A stretch of 64,000 nucleotides of DNA from Phycisphaerae bacterium (lineage in GTDB: Bacteria > Planctomycetota > Phycisphaerae > UBA1845 > Fen-1342). The notes under the pieces are model-generated. The model ran no database searches and was not told the DNA's origin. It saw only the letters and a list, made by a program, of their open reading frames with translations. Positions 16,898 through 25,885 of the stretch are shown piece after piece. The stretch lies in NCBI GenBank assembly GCA_030428945.1, contig JAUIEC010000013.1, positions 1-64,000 on the forward strand, given 5' to 3'. Every line of letters starts with the position of its first letter. Positions within the stretch are counted from its first letter, which is position 1. A program made the translations under genes and the position numbers.

Positions 16898-18547
16898 CTA
16901 TCGGCCGGGCGAGTAGCTGGAGACGGCTGCGCGGATCTGGTCGAGGAGCTGGTCGACCTTGAAGGGTTTGAAGAGGACGCCGGCGAGTCCTTCGCGGCTG
17001 GCGCGGACCACGTTGTGGTCGGGGTCGTAGCCGAAGCCGGTGATCAGGATGACGGGGCAGTTGGCATCCTGTTCGCGGGCGGCGGCGAAGACCTCGTAGC
17101 CGTTTCGGTTGGGCATCTTGATGTCGGACAGGACCAGGTCGAACGGGCGGGCCTTGACCAGTTGGACGGCTTCTTCGCCGTCGGCGGCCATCGTCACGTT
17201 CCCGCCGACGCCGCTGAGGACTTCGGCGATGGTCTCGCGGATGATGTCCTCGTCGTCGGCGACCAGGATGCTGGCTCCGCGCAGGAAGGCATCGCGCTGT
17301 TCGCCGGCGCCGAGCGTGCCGCTGATCGGGGCGGGTTCGGTGGCGGCGTGGATGGCGTCCTTGACGCGGTCGACATCGGCGATGACCTGCTGGAGGCGGT
17401 CGCGGAGGGCCGGGTCGGCGGCGGCGTAGTCATCGATGATCGAAGCGACGCCGGTGATGATCGCGTTGAGCGGGGTGGCGGCTTCGGCGTCGACCTCGGC
17501 GGCGATCTGGCCGGTGGTGGTGCGTCGCTCGACGACCAGCAGTTGCAGCATGTGCAGCGAGAGCGCCAGGTAGCGGGCGAAGATCTCGGCGTACTGCACG
17601 TCTTCGGCGGTGAAGGCCCCGATCCGTTCGGACTCGACGTTCAGGACGCCGATGACGCGATCGTGCAGGCTGATCGGGACCGTCAGGCACGAGCGGGCGT
17701 CTTCGAGCCCGGGCAGGTAGCGGCTGTCCTTGCGGACATCGCGGCTGACGTAGGAGGTGGCGGTCGCGGCCACGTAACCGGCGATGCCGTTGCCTTCCCT
17801 GGCGGCGATCATGCCGAGTCCCTCGGCCTCGGTCATGCCGCTGGCGATCAGGGTTTCGAGTCGTTTGGACTTCTCGTCGACGAGCAGGATCGCGAAGTGA
17901 TCGAAATGGAGCAGGTCGCGGCAGGAGGAGACGATCCGTTCCTCGAGCAGCGCCAGGCGGGCGGGCACGTCCATTTCGGCGAGCGCATCGGCGTCGAGGC
18001 TGACGAGTTCGCGGCCGGCGGTGTCGATGGCGTTGAGGCGGACCTGGAGGCGGGTGCGGGCGGAGATGTCCCAGGCGAGTCCGACGATCTGGTCGAGGCT
18101 GCCGTCGGCGTCGAGGAGCGGGGCGACGGTCAGATCGAAGCTGTACTGGCCGACCTCGACCGGTTTCCGGCGGGGTTTGCCCTCGCGGGAGGCGACGAAC
18201 CGTTCGGCACAGGCGGTGGCGAGGCCGGCGGTGACATCCTCGGGATAGGCGTGGAACTGGCGGTTGCCCCAGACCAGTCCGCCGGCGCGGTCGACGATGC
18301 AGGCGGGCTGTCCGAGTTCGCGCAGAATCTGCCCGGCGTCTGCGGCCTGGACGAGGGCCTGCATCTGTTGGGGGAGTCCGAGGATCAGGTCGAAGCTGCC
18401 GGCCCGGAGGAGGGCGGCGGCCTGATCGGGCGTCCGGGCGAGGACGATCTCGGCCTTATCGCGCAACGAGTCCATCACCTGCGACGGGGCGGCAGCTTCC
18501 GATCCAGCCAGAATGAGGACACGCACTTGCTCAGAGGTGTGCGGCAT
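16898..18547 (-). CDS. PAS-GAF-receiver signalling protein with a dead histidine-kinase box
   Basis: 549 residues. Order: a N-terminal region resembling a degenerate receiver (1-60), a PAS domain (about 75-170), a GAF domain (about 190-340), a helix pair like a DHp domain (about 343-410), and a full receiver domain (426-545). The receiver has D-D-E near its start, phospho-acceptor D475 in S-D-I-K-M-P, T503 and K527. The DHp-like helix reads E-V-D-A-E-A-A-T-P-L-N-A-I where active kinases have S-H-E-L-R-T-P-L-N-A-I, so the histidine is Ala354, and no ATPase domain follows. It is likely a scaffold or sensor that is phosphorylated by another kinase. Confidence 0.85.
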   Translation of the reverse strand: MPHTSEQVRVLILAGSEAAAPSQVMDSLRDKAEIVLARTPDQAAALLRAGSFDLILGLPQQMQALVQAADAGQILRELGQPACIVDRAGGLVWGNRQFHAYPEDVTAGLATACAERFVASREGKPRRKPVEVGQYSFDLTVAPLLDADGSLDQIVGLAWDISARTRLQVRLNAIDTAGRELVSLDADALAEMDVPARLALLEERIVSSCRDLLHFDHFAILLVDEKSKRLETLIASGMTEAEGLGMIAAREGNGIAGYVAATATSYVSRDVRKDSRYLPGLEDARSCLTVPISLHDRVIGVLNVESERIGAFTAEDVQYAEIFARYLALSLHMLQLLVVERRTTTGQIAAEVDAEAATPLNAIITGVASIIDDYAAADPALRDRLQQVIADVDRVKDAIHAATEPAPISGTLGAGEQRDAFLRGASILVADDEDIIRETIAEVLSGVGGNVTMAADGEEAVQLVKARPFDLVLSDIKMPNRNGYEVFAAAREQDANCPVILITGFGYDPDHNVVRASREGLAGVLFKPFKVDQLLDQIRAAVSSYSPGR

Positions 18548-18612
18548 GTCGCCCGCCTCTCTCTGTTCGCGAGGTTCGGCTTGCTCCGGAGAACCGACCC
18601 TTCAATGATCCA

Positions 18613-18641
18613 ATTATATCGGCCGATCGGCGAGGTCTGAA
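18613..18641 (-). promoter_or_regulatory. Sigma-70 promoter of the PAS-GAF-receiver gene
   Basis: A perfect TATAAT (18613-18618) with TTCAGA (18636-18641, 4 of 6) 17 bases upstream on the minus strand, about 65 bases before the ATG at 18547. Confidence 0.6.
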
Positions 18642-18677
18642 CCGCAAGCGGACAGAAAACAAGTTCCGTAACAGTGT

Positions 18678-19511
18678 TCAGGTCCGCTTCTGCAGGCGCG
18701 AGCGGGCGCGTTCGAGCTGGTCGCGTTCCTCGTCGGTGAGGGCTTCGATGCCCTCGCGGGAGATCTTCTCGAGCAGGTCGTCGAGGGTGGTGGTCAGCGG
18801 GTCGGGCTCTTCGACCGGCGGCGGGGTCCGCGGAATCGACGGGCGGACGGCGGCCCGCGGTCGCCGCCGCGGACGCAGCACGGCCCACCACTGCGAGAGG
18901 TCGCGGACGGACTCGGGCGTGGTCCCGACCAGCGCGCCGGCCAGGGTGCCGGTCAGCCAGCCGATGGCGTCGGGGCCGAGCGACAGGAACCGGAACGCGA
19001 GCATCACGAGGGCGACCAGTCCGATCACCCAGGAAACGGTGCGGACATATCCGAACAGCGAGACGTGCTCGTCGCGATAGCGATGCATGCCGAACATCGC
19101 CATGGCCGCGAAGCCGCCGTTGGGGATCGGCGCGACCGGCAGGCCGGCGAGGGATGGCGCGGTCAGGGCGACGGCGAGGTGTGCCGCGACGCCGGCGAGG
19201 GATCCGAGCAGGAACAGGCCGACGAGCGTGCCGCCGCCATCGCTGCGTTCGATGCGGGCCCCGAGCGTCAGCAGGACGAAGATGATCGTGACGACGGCGA
19301 GGCCGCCGCGCCAGGGCTGGATGCTCCAGCCGAAGGGGCTCAGCAGGTAGCTCCACCAGGCCAGGTATTCGGGGCCGCTGACGGACTGCACCAGGACGAA
19401 GACGGCGATCAGGATGCCGAGCAGCCAGGCGGTGACGACCGGCGGGCGCCAGGTTCCGCCGCCGTAGTCCTGCTCGCCGTCCCAGTGGTATTCGCGATCC
19501 TGCCAGCCCAT
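18678..19511 (-). CDS. Rhomboid-family-like membrane protein, apparently inactive
   Basis: 277 residues with about six membrane segments (about 25-45, 70-88, 95-118, 128-145, 160-180, 183-197) and a C-terminal tail. The tail, D-D-L-L-E-K-I-S-R-E-G-I-E-A-L-T-D-E-E-R..L, is the short helical domain (DUF6576 type) that ends many planctomycete and Bacteroidetes rhomboids. In active rhomboids the fourth helix has G-x-S-G; here the corresponding stretch is G-G-F-A-A (132-136) with no serine, and no clear catalytic histidine follows. It is therefore probably a pseudo-protease that binds membrane clients. The start is the ATG before G-W-Q-D-R-E. Confidence 0.75.
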   Translation of the reverse strand: MGWQDREYHWDGEQDYGGGTWRPPVVTAWLLGILIAVFVLVQSVSGPEYLAWWSYLLSPFGWSIQPWRGGLAVVTIIFVLLTLGARIERSDGGGTLVGLFLLGSLAGVAAHLAVALTAPSLAGLPVAPIPNGGFAAMAMFGMHRYRDEHVSLFGYVRTVSWVIGLVALVMLAFRFLSLGPDAIGWLTGTLAGALVGTTPESVRDLSQWWAVLRPRRRPRAAVRPSIPRTPPPVEEPDPLTTTLDDLLEKISREGIEALTDEERDQLERARSRLQKRT

Positions 19512-19604
19512 CGTCGTGTCCTGTTCCAGGGGCCGCGTGGACCGGACCCGCCTGACGATGATTGTATCCCGCCCGGCGCGGGCTGCTCCACCCCCTGCCG
19601 CCGC

Positions 19605-19610
19605 TATACT
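19605..19610 (+). promoter_or_regulatory. Possible -10 element for the UbiD-family gene
   Basis: TATACT stands about 28 bases before the TTG start. No convincing -35 is seen at 16-18 bases. Confidence 0.3.
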
Positions 19611-19638
19611 CTGGCGATTCCTTCGGAGGAGACGCAAA

Positions 19639-21174
19639 TTGGGCATTCCGGATCTGCAGACCCTGGTCAGCGCGTTCGAACAGGCCGGCACGCTGCAGCG
19701 CATCACCGCGCCGGTCGATCCGATTCTCGAGATCACCGAGATCACCGATCGGGTCACCAAGGCCGGCGGGCCGGCGCTGCTGTTCGAGAACGTGATCGGA
19801 CATGACATCCCGGTGCTGATCAACACCTTCGGGACGCGGGAACGGATGTGCCACGCGCTGGGCGTCGCGGATTTCGAGGAACTGGCGACCGAGGTGCAGA
19901 CGCTGATCAAGCCCGAGGTTCCGACCACGCTGATCGACAAGCTCAAGAAACTGCCCCAGCTTGCCCGCCTCGGCTCGCTGCCGCCGAAGGTCGTGCGGCG
20001 CGGCATCTGCCAGGAAGTCATCCACCGCGACGAACAGGTCGACGTCACCCGCCTGCCGACCCTCAAGTGCTGGCCGCTGGACGGCGACCTGTCGCGAAAC
20101 ACGCCCGCCCACGTCGCGGCGGCCACGGACCGGCACCTGCCGACCGAGGGCCGCTACATCACGCTGGGCGGGATCTACACGATCGATCCCGAGACCGGCG
20201 ACCGCAACATCGGCATGTACCGCGTGCAGGTCTTCGGTCCGCGCCTGTGCACGATGCACTGGCACCTGCACCACGACGGCGCCCGGCACTTCCGCAAGTA
20301 CCGGGCCCGCGGGCAGAGGATGCCGGTGGCGGTCGCCCTGGGCGGGCCGGCAATCATGCCGTACGCGGCCACCTGCCCCCTGCCGCCGGATGTCAGCGAA
20401 CTGCTCTTCGCGGGATTCCTGAACCGGGGTGCGATCGAACTGGTGCCGTGCGTCTCGCAGCCGGATCTGCAGGTGCCGGCCACGGCGGAGTTCGTGCTGG
20501 AAGGCTACATCGACCCGACCGAGGACCCGATCGCGGAGGGGCCCTTCGGCGATCACACGGGGTTCTACTCGACGGCGGATTTCTATCCGAAGCTGCACCT
20601 GACGGCGCTGACGCACCGTCGCAACCCGATCTACCCGACGACGGTGGTCGGCAAGCCGCCGCAGGAGGACTTCTGGCTGGGCAAGGCGACCGAGCGGATC
20701 TTCCTGCCGCTGCTGCGGATGCTGATCCCGGACATCATCGACTACAACCTGCCGATGTTCGGCTGCTTCCACAACTGCGTGTTCGTCAAGATCCGCAAGG
20801 AGTACCCGATGCAGGCCCGCCGCGTGATGAGCGCGATCTGGGGGGCCGGGCAGATGGCGTTCACCAAGTTCATCATCGTCGTCGACGAGCACGTCGACGT
20901 GCATGACGAACAGCAGGTCCTGTTCCACCTGTGCGCGAATGTCGATCCGCAGCGCGACGTCGTGCTGACCGAAGGGCCGCTGGACATCCTCGACCACGCC
21001 ACGGCGGTCGTCGGCGTCGGCGGCAAGATGGGCATCGACGCGACCCGCAAGATCCCCGGCGAGGGGCCGCAGCGCGAATGGCCGGACGAGATCGAGATGT
21101 CGGCCGAGATTCGGGCGCAGGTCAGTCGCCGCTGGGCGGAGCTGGGGATCCGGCTGCCGGGCGCGGACGCATGA
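19639..21174 (+). CDS. UbiD-family decarboxylase
   Basis: 511 residues, collinear with E. coli UbiD (497 residues) through the whole length. Matching blocks are P-V-D-P-x-L-E-I-T-E-I, A-G-G-P-A-L-L-F-E-N, E-F-V-L-E-G-Y-I-D, E-G-P-F-G-D-H-T-G-F-Y and K-M-G-I-D-A-T. UbiD enzymes use prenylated FMN to decarboxylate aromatic acids, in ubiquinone or menaquinone synthesis or in catabolism. The start is a TTG with GGAGGA about 8 bases upstream; no ATG is available near the point where similarity begins. No UbiX (prenyl-FMN maker) gene is visible nearby. Its last 53 bases overlap the convergent zinc-ribbon gene. The substrate cannot be told from this region. Confidence 0.9.
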   Translation: MGIPDLQTLVSAFEQAGTLQRITAPVDPILEITEITDRVTKAGGPALLFENVIGHDIPVLINTFGTRERMCHALGVADFEELATEVQTLIKPEVPTTLIDKLKKLPQLARLGSLPPKVVRRGICQEVIHRDEQVDVTRLPTLKCWPLDGDLSRNTPAHVAAATDRHLPTEGRYITLGGIYTIDPETGDRNIGMYRVQVFGPRLCTMHWHLHHDGARHFRKYRARGQRMPVAVALGGPAIMPYAATCPLPPDVSELLFAGFLNRGAIELVPCVSQPDLQVPATAEFVLEGYIDPTEDPIAEGPFGDHTGFYSTADFYPKLHLTALTHRRNPIYPTTVVGKPPQEDFWLGKATERIFLPLLRMLIPDIIDYNLPMFGCFHNCVFVKIRKEYPMQARRVMSAIWGAGQMAFTKFIIVVDEHVDVHDEQQVLFHLCANVDPQRDVVLTEGPLDILDHATAVVGVGGKMGIDATRKIPGEGPQREWPDEIEMSAEIRAQVSRRWAELGIRLPGADA

Positions 21175-21526
21175 CGCGTACGCCGCCGGTGCGGAAGCGG
21201 TCGGCCTGGTGTCGGCCGCAGGACGGGCAGGCGTAGAACCCGGCGGGATCGCGCCGCCAGGTGCGGATCTCTGCCAGCGGGTGGGCCTGGTCGTAGTCGC
21301 AGGCCTGGCAACTGATGCGCTGGCGGGTGTCGGCCAGGGTGACCTGCCCGGCGGCGGGTCCCTGCCGCCCCATCAGCGACCAGCCCAGTCCGATCAACAG
21401 GATCAGCAGTCCGGCGCCGGCCAGGGCGACTCCGCGAGGGTGCGTTCCCAGGACCGGGAAACGTCTATGCAGCCGCTCGGCCAGCAGGTTCAGGGCGGTT
21501 CGGGTGGCGTTCAGCAGGTTGGACAT
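21122..21526 (-). CDS. Small membrane-anchored zinc-ribbon protein
   Basis: 134 residues. One membrane helix at about 33-53, then a four-cysteine zinc ribbon (C73-x2-C76 and C100-x2-C103) on the far side and a flexible tail. Not recognised as a named family. The gene overlaps the end of the UbiD-family gene by 53 bases tail to tail. The ATG is the only reasonable start. Confidence 0.6.
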   Translation of the reverse strand: MSNLLNATRTALNLLAERLHRRFPVLGTHPRGVALAGAGLLILLIGLGWSLMGRQGPAAGQVTLADTRQRISCQACDYDQAHPLAEIRTWRRDPAGFYACPSCGRHQADRFRTGGVRVMRPRPAAGSPAPPSGD

Positions 21527-21548
21527 GGCGGTGGGTCTTTGGGGGGAG

Positions 21549-21705
21549 AGGGAACAGGGAACAGGGAACAGGGAACAGGGAACAGGTGACCTGGCATGGC
21601 GCTCGAAGCTTCCCGCTCACTTGCTCACTTGCTCACTTGCTCACCTGCTTACCTGATTACCTTCTTACCTGCTTACTTGCTGACTTGCTTACTTGCTTAC
21701 TCTTG
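21549..21705. repeat. GGGAACA tract then TTGCTCAC/TTGCTTAC tract
   Basis: Six GGGAACA heptamers (21549-21584) are followed by about twelve TTGCTCAC, CTGCTTAC and TTGCTTAC octamers (21616-21705). On the minus strand the second tract starts at the TAG stop of the gene at 21708. Confidence 0.85.
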
Positions 21706-21707
21706 TT

Positions 21708-22793
21708 CTACCTGAGGTTGGATACGTGGCTGCGGAACGGCCAGCGGTTCAGGTCCGGGCCGGAGAGGAAGCCCCAGTCGCGCGGGGCGGGTCCGGCGAT
21801 GCGGGCGCCGGGGCTGGGGTAGACGTCGAGTTGCCAGCGGTCGCCGCGCGACGTGTAGGGGTAGTCGCCGCCGAGAGCGGGGGCGACCAGGTCGGGGGGC
21901 ATGGCCTCGGCGCCGTCGGCGCGGGTCCAGCGGGCGGATCCGTCGCAGTAGGCCAGGTTGCTGAATCGCAGCGTGCGGTGCCAGCCGCGCATCAGGACGG
22001 CCGTCTTGCTGTCGTCCTCGTCGAAGTAGACGAAGTCGTCGACGCCGATCACGTTGAAGAACAGTGGTTCGCCGAGCAGGACAAGCCGGGCGGGATTCGG
22101 CAGGGCCGAGAGTTTCTGTCCCCAGGGCCCCATGCTGAAGGCGCCGAGGTAGCGCGGTCCGTCGCCGAGGATCAGCGTGTTGAGGCTGGCGCGATAGCTG
22201 CTGCCGAGCGTGTCGTAGCACAGGCGGTCCGAATTGGCCGGCGGCGAGTCATCGACCAGTTCGCTGAGCGGGTAGCCGCTGTCGGACGGGCAGCGGAACA
22301 GGGGCATGCGATAGGCGGTGCCGGTCGGGATGATCCGGCCGTTCTCGCGTGGGGCCCGCAGATCCGATTCGCCGTAGACGTAGCGGTTCAGGGGTCTCGT
22401 GGCGGCGGCGAAGGGGCTGTCGTCGTCGAGGACCGGGCCGCCGTCGTCTGTTGTGCGGAACTGCTGGGTGGTGGAGCGTCCGCCGAAGGCGAACCACATG
22501 GCGGTCCGCCAGAGCCAGCGGTCGCCGGCGGTGCCGTTGTCCTGCTCGGAGAACCCTCCGCCGGTGTCGGCGACCATCGACTGGTGGATGGGCACGATCA
22601 GGTCGTTCTCGTCGTGGGCGTAGGCCTGGGTGGCCTGGGCGATCTGCGAGAGGTTGGCGAGGCAGCGGGCCTTGCGGGCCTGTTCGCGGGCGCCGGAGAG
22701 CCCGGGCAGCATGATCGCGATCAGGAGGGCGATGATGGCCACGACGACCAGCAGTTCGATCAGCGTAAACGCTTTGTTGGGCTTGGATTGCAC
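21708..22793 (-). CDS. Prepilin-type protein
   Basis: 361 residues. A class III leader (K-P-N-K-A then F-T-L-I-E-L-L-V-V-V-A-I-I-A-L-L-I-A) for PilD-type processing, then a helix with G-A-R-E-Q-A-R-K-A-R-C-L-A-N-L. The C-terminal part has H-R-T-L-R-F-S-N-L-A-Y-C-D-G, a variant of the H-X9-DG element with longer spacing. The GTG start is preceded by GGAG. It is related to, but not a close copy of, the prepilins at 9-11 kb. It lies upstream of nothing on its strand; the sensor kinase gene (22893) precedes it by 99 bases. Confidence 0.85.
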   Translation of the reverse strand: MQSKPNKAFTLIELLVVVAIIALLIAIMLPGLSGAREQARKARCLANLSQIAQATQAYAHDENDLIVPIHQSMVADTGGGFSEQDNGTAGDRWLWRTAMWFAFGGRSTTQQFRTTDDGGPVLDDDSPFAAATRPLNRYVYGESDLRAPRENGRIIPTGTAYRMPLFRCPSDSGYPLSELVDDSPPANSDRLCYDTLGSSYRASLNTLILGDGPRYLGAFSMGPWGQKLSALPNPARLVLLGEPLFFNVIGVDDFVYFDEDDSKTAVLMRGWHRTLRFSNLAYCDGSARWTRADGAEAMPPDLVAPALGGDYPYTSRGDRWQLDVYPSPGARIAGPAPRDWGFLSGPDLNRWPFRSHVSNLR

Positions 22794-22892
22794 GCGTTTC
22801 TCCGCTGCCCGAGCGATCCTGGCGCGGGCCCGGGCGCCCGGTGCGGGGCGGGGCCGCGAAGATCACGGCGAGCGGCTCGGCTCGCAATAACG

Positions 22893-24440
22893 CTAGCGGT
22901 CCCCCAGGTGCGATTCAACGAGATTCGGAGAAGTCACGTCCTGGTTGCGGGCGCGGGCGGGGAGCGTGAAGTAGAAGGTGGTCCCGCCGATCGGGTTGGG
23001 TTCGGCCCAGAGGCGGCCGTGGTGGGCCTCGACGATCGTGCGGCTGATGGACAGTCCGACGCCGAGGCCTTCGGGCTTGGTGCTGAAGAACGGGCGGAAG
23101 AGGCGGTCGGAGACGCCGCGCGGCATGCCGCGGCCGCTGTCGATGACGCTGACGGTGACGGTGCCCTGTCCGAGGCGGGTGGTGATGCGGAGCAGTCGGC
23201 GTTCGAGCGCGGTTTCGCTCATGGCGTCGACGCCGTTGCGGATCAGGTTGACGAGGACCTGCTGGATCTGGATGCGGTCGACGACGAGGGAGGGCACTTC
23301 GGCGAGGTCGAGTTCGACCTCGATCTGTCGTGAGCGGGTTTCGTACTGGGTGAATTCGACGACTTCCCGGATGATGTCGTTGATGCTGGCCTGTCCGCGG
23401 CGGGACTCGCGCTTGCGGAGGAAACCGCGGAGCCGGCGGATGATTTCGCTGGCCCGCTCGGCCTGGTGGGCGATGGCTTCGAGGTCCTGGATCTGCTGGC
23501 TGGCCTGGGCCTGTCCGTGGCGGGCCCGCAGCATGCTGGCTTCGGCGTAGTTGGTGATCGCGGCCAGCGGCTGGTTGATCTCGTGGGCCAGGCCGGTGGC
23601 CATTTCGCCGACGGTGGAGAGTCGGGTGGCGTGGGCGTACTCGGATTCGCGCTGGCGCAGGCGTTCCTCGAGCTGGCGGTGATCGGTGACGTCCTCGGCC
23701 ATGGCGAGTCCGAAGAGGACCTGGTCGTTGGCGTCGCGGACGACCGAGACGCTCAGGCGGACCCAGATGATCTTGCAGTCCTTGCGGACGCAGCGGATGA
23801 CTTCCTGGAAGCTTGGCAGCGTGCCGGCCAGCAGTTGCCCGAGTCGCCGGTCGAGCACTTCGGCGTCGTCGGGGAAGGCCAGGGCGACGAGGGTGACGCC
23901 GCGGAGTTCGTCGGCCGAGTAGCGCAGCACGTTGGTCATGGTGGCGTTGGCTTCGACGAACTGGCGGTCGGCGGCGATCAGTCCCATGCCGATCTGGCTG
24001 GCGTCGTAGATCCGGTGAAACATCTGGACGACGGAGGCGGCGTCATCGACCGGCATGGCGGTCGGCGTCGCGGTGGCGGGTGCCGGCGAGGGCGGGCGTG
24101 GCCAGGCCATGGCGAGGCCCCAGACGAGGCCGATCGGGAGGACCAGGCTGGCGACGGGATGGGTGACGAAGCCGAGCGGAGCCTGGAGCAGCGCGCCGAG
24201 GACGAGCATCAGGCTGATCAGGGTGGCGAACGCGCGGCGCGGCAGGTCGGGCAGTCCGGCCAGCAGGCCGATCCAGGCGGCGACGTAGAGCAGGTACGGG
24301 GCGAACTCGTGCGGCAGGATCAGTTGCAGGCCGAAGGCGGCCAGGATCACGAATACGCCCAGACTGACAGCGTCCGGCCCGGGTCGCGGGAACCAGCGGG
24401 CGGTGCTGTCGTCTCTGGGCGCCGATCGGGCGGCCGGCAT
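22893..24440 (-). CDS. Membrane PAS sensor histidine kinase (FixL/NtrB-like)
   Basis: 515 residues. Four to five membrane segments at about 25-112, a PAS domain at about 135-255, a DHp helix with H286 in G-L-A-H-E-I-N-Q-P-L-A-A-I, and a C-terminal ATPase domain with N-L-I-R-N-G-V-D-A-M (N box), D-S-G-R-G-M (G1) and G-L-G-V-G-L-S-I (G2). All catalytic boxes are intact. The H-E-I-N-Q-P-L form is typical of FixL/DctB/NtrB kinases. No receiver gene is adjacent; the orphan receiver protein at 16898 is a possible partner but there is no direct evidence. It is divergent from the PilT-type gene. Confidence 0.9.
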   Translation of the reverse strand: MPAARSAPRDDSTARWFPRPGPDAVSLGVFVILAAFGLQLILPHEFAPYLLYVAAWIGLLAGLPDLPRRAFATLISLMLVLGALLQAPLGFVTHPVASLVLPIGLVWGLAMAWPRPPSPAPATATPTAMPVDDAASVVQMFHRIYDASQIGMGLIAADRQFVEANATMTNVLRYSADELRGVTLVALAFPDDAEVLDRRLGQLLAGTLPSFQEVIRCVRKDCKIIWVRLSVSVVRDANDQVLFGLAMAEDVTDHRQLEERLRQRESEYAHATRLSTVGEMATGLAHEINQPLAAITNYAEASMLRARHGQAQASQQIQDLEAIAHQAERASEIIRRLRGFLRKRESRRGQASINDIIREVVEFTQYETRSRQIEVELDLAEVPSLVVDRIQIQQVLVNLIRNGVDAMSETALERRLLRITTRLGQGTVTVSVIDSGRGMPRGVSDRLFRPFFSTKPEGLGVGLSISRTIVEAHHGRLWAEPNPIGGTTFYFTLPARARNQDVTSPNLVESHLGDR

Positions 24441-24615
24441 GGCGGCTCCTGGGGGGGGCAGAGTCCCAACTCGCCTATCGGGCCTTCCGCTGGCCGGAAT
24501 TCAGGCGTAAAAGACAAGTTGGCGCGTTTCTTTTCCTGGAAGCGCATGTATCAGGGTAAGGAACAGATCCGCTCGACGGAAGCGCGGCTTTCGGCAGCGG
24601 GCGGAGGGCCGGTCG

Positions 24616-25752
24616 ATGGATGAGAAGCTGCTGGCCGAGCGGGTGTATTCGCCGACGGCCAACAAGCGGATGTCGATGGACGAGCTGCTGCGGTCGTTTT
24701 CGCGGCACGGTGCGGACCGGATCACGGACCTGCACCTGAAAATTGGTGAGCCGCCGATCTTCCGGGTGGATGGCGGGCTGAAGAAGACCAACGGGCGCGG
24801 GCTGGACGACGAGACGATCCGGGCCCTGCTGGCGGGTCTGCTGGAGGAGGAGGAGTGGCGGGTGCTGGACGAGCAGCGCTCGCTGAACAACTCGCACCTG
24901 ATTCACGGTCTGCGTTTCCGGATCAACGTGTACCACGACCGGCAGGGTCTGGCGGCGGCGATCCGGGCGCTGGACATGGTGATGCCGACGCTGGACCAGA
25001 TCGGTTTTCCGAACGGTGTCTGGGAGGACATCATCAACCTGCGCCAGGGGCTGGTGCTGCTGACGGGTGCGACCGGGTCGGGCAAGAGCACGACGATCGC
25101 GGCGCTGCTGTCGGAGATCGCCAAGCGGCGGGCGTGCCACATCATCACGCTGGAGGATCCGATCGAGTACCAGCTCGAGAACGCCAAGGCGATCATCTCG
25201 CAGCGGGCGATCGGGCGTGACGTTCCGGACTTCGAGCGCGGGGTGCGGGACTGCCTGCGCGAGGATCCGGACGTGATCTTCGTCGGCGAGATGAGCGACC
25301 CGGAGGCGGCCTCGTGGGCGATGACGGCGGCCGAGACGGGGCACCTGGTGTTCTCGTCGCTGCACACCCGGGACGTGGCCGGGGTGGTGACGCGGCTGAT
25401 CGACATGTTTCCGCCGGGTCGCTCGGAGGAGGTCGCCAACCAGCTTTCGCTGGCGCTGCGGTACGTGATCCTGCAGAAGCTGCTGCCTCGTTCGGACCGG
25501 CCGGGCCGGCTGGTGGCGATGGAGATTCTGCACAACACGTTCGCGACGGCGAACCTGCTGCGGCAGAACCGTCCGGAGCAGATCTACACGCTGCTTCAGA
25601 CGCAGATCCGGGACGTCACGGCGCAGCGCTGCTGCACGCTGGAGCGTTCGCTGGCCCAGTTCGTGCGGGCCGGGCAGATCACGCGGGAGGAGGCCGAGAT
25701 GGCGGCCAACCAGCCGGTCGCGCTGGCGGACGAGTTGAACCGCGACGGCTGA
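24616..25752 (+). CDS. PilT/PilU-type retraction ATPase
   Basis: 378 residues, typical PilT/PilU length. Walker A G-A-T-G-S-G-K-S-T (151-159), Asp box I-I-T-L-E-D-P-I-E-Y (176-185), Walker B region E-D-P-D-V-I-F-V-G-E-M and His box T-G-H-L-V-F-S-S-L-H-T (241-251) are all present. Such hexameric ATPases depolymerise type IV pili at the inner membrane. The Walker B region has G-E-M where PilT has G-E-M/L-R-D. No other pilus-assembly gene (pilB, pilC) is in the window, though three prepilin-type proteins are. The start is the ATG in M-D-E-K-L-L-A-E. Confidence 0.9.
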   Translation: MDEKLLAERVYSPTANKRMSMDELLRSFSRHGADRITDLHLKIGEPPIFRVDGGLKKTNGRGLDDETIRALLAGLLEEEEWRVLDEQRSLNNSHLIHGLRFRINVYHDRQGLAAAIRALDMVMPTLDQIGFPNGVWEDIINLRQGLVLLTGATGSGKSTTIAALLSEIAKRRACHIITLEDPIEYQLENAKAIISQRAIGRDVPDFERGVRDCLREDPDVIFVGEMSDPEAASWAMTAAETGHLVFSSLHTRDVAGVVTRLIDMFPPGRSEEVANQLSLALRYVILQKLLPRSDRPGRLVAMEILHNTFATANLLRQNRPEQIYTLLQTQIRDVTAQRCCTLERSLAQFVRAGQITREEAEMAANQPVALADELNRDG

Positions 25753-25885
25753 GCGGGGGGCGGGACGAAGGTTTACAGGTGGGACCGGCGCCGACTACTC
25801 TACGCACGGAGCGTGAAGGCCGGTGCGAGGCACCGGGCGCGACGCGTGGTGCCTTTCTTGACCACCTCCAGCAGGCGACCGACCG

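Noticed and set aside
18475..20997. 840-codon minus-strand frame across rhomboid and UbiD genes
   Set aside because: Its sequence is low-complexity and the UbiD family frame on the plus strand is conserved over its full length.
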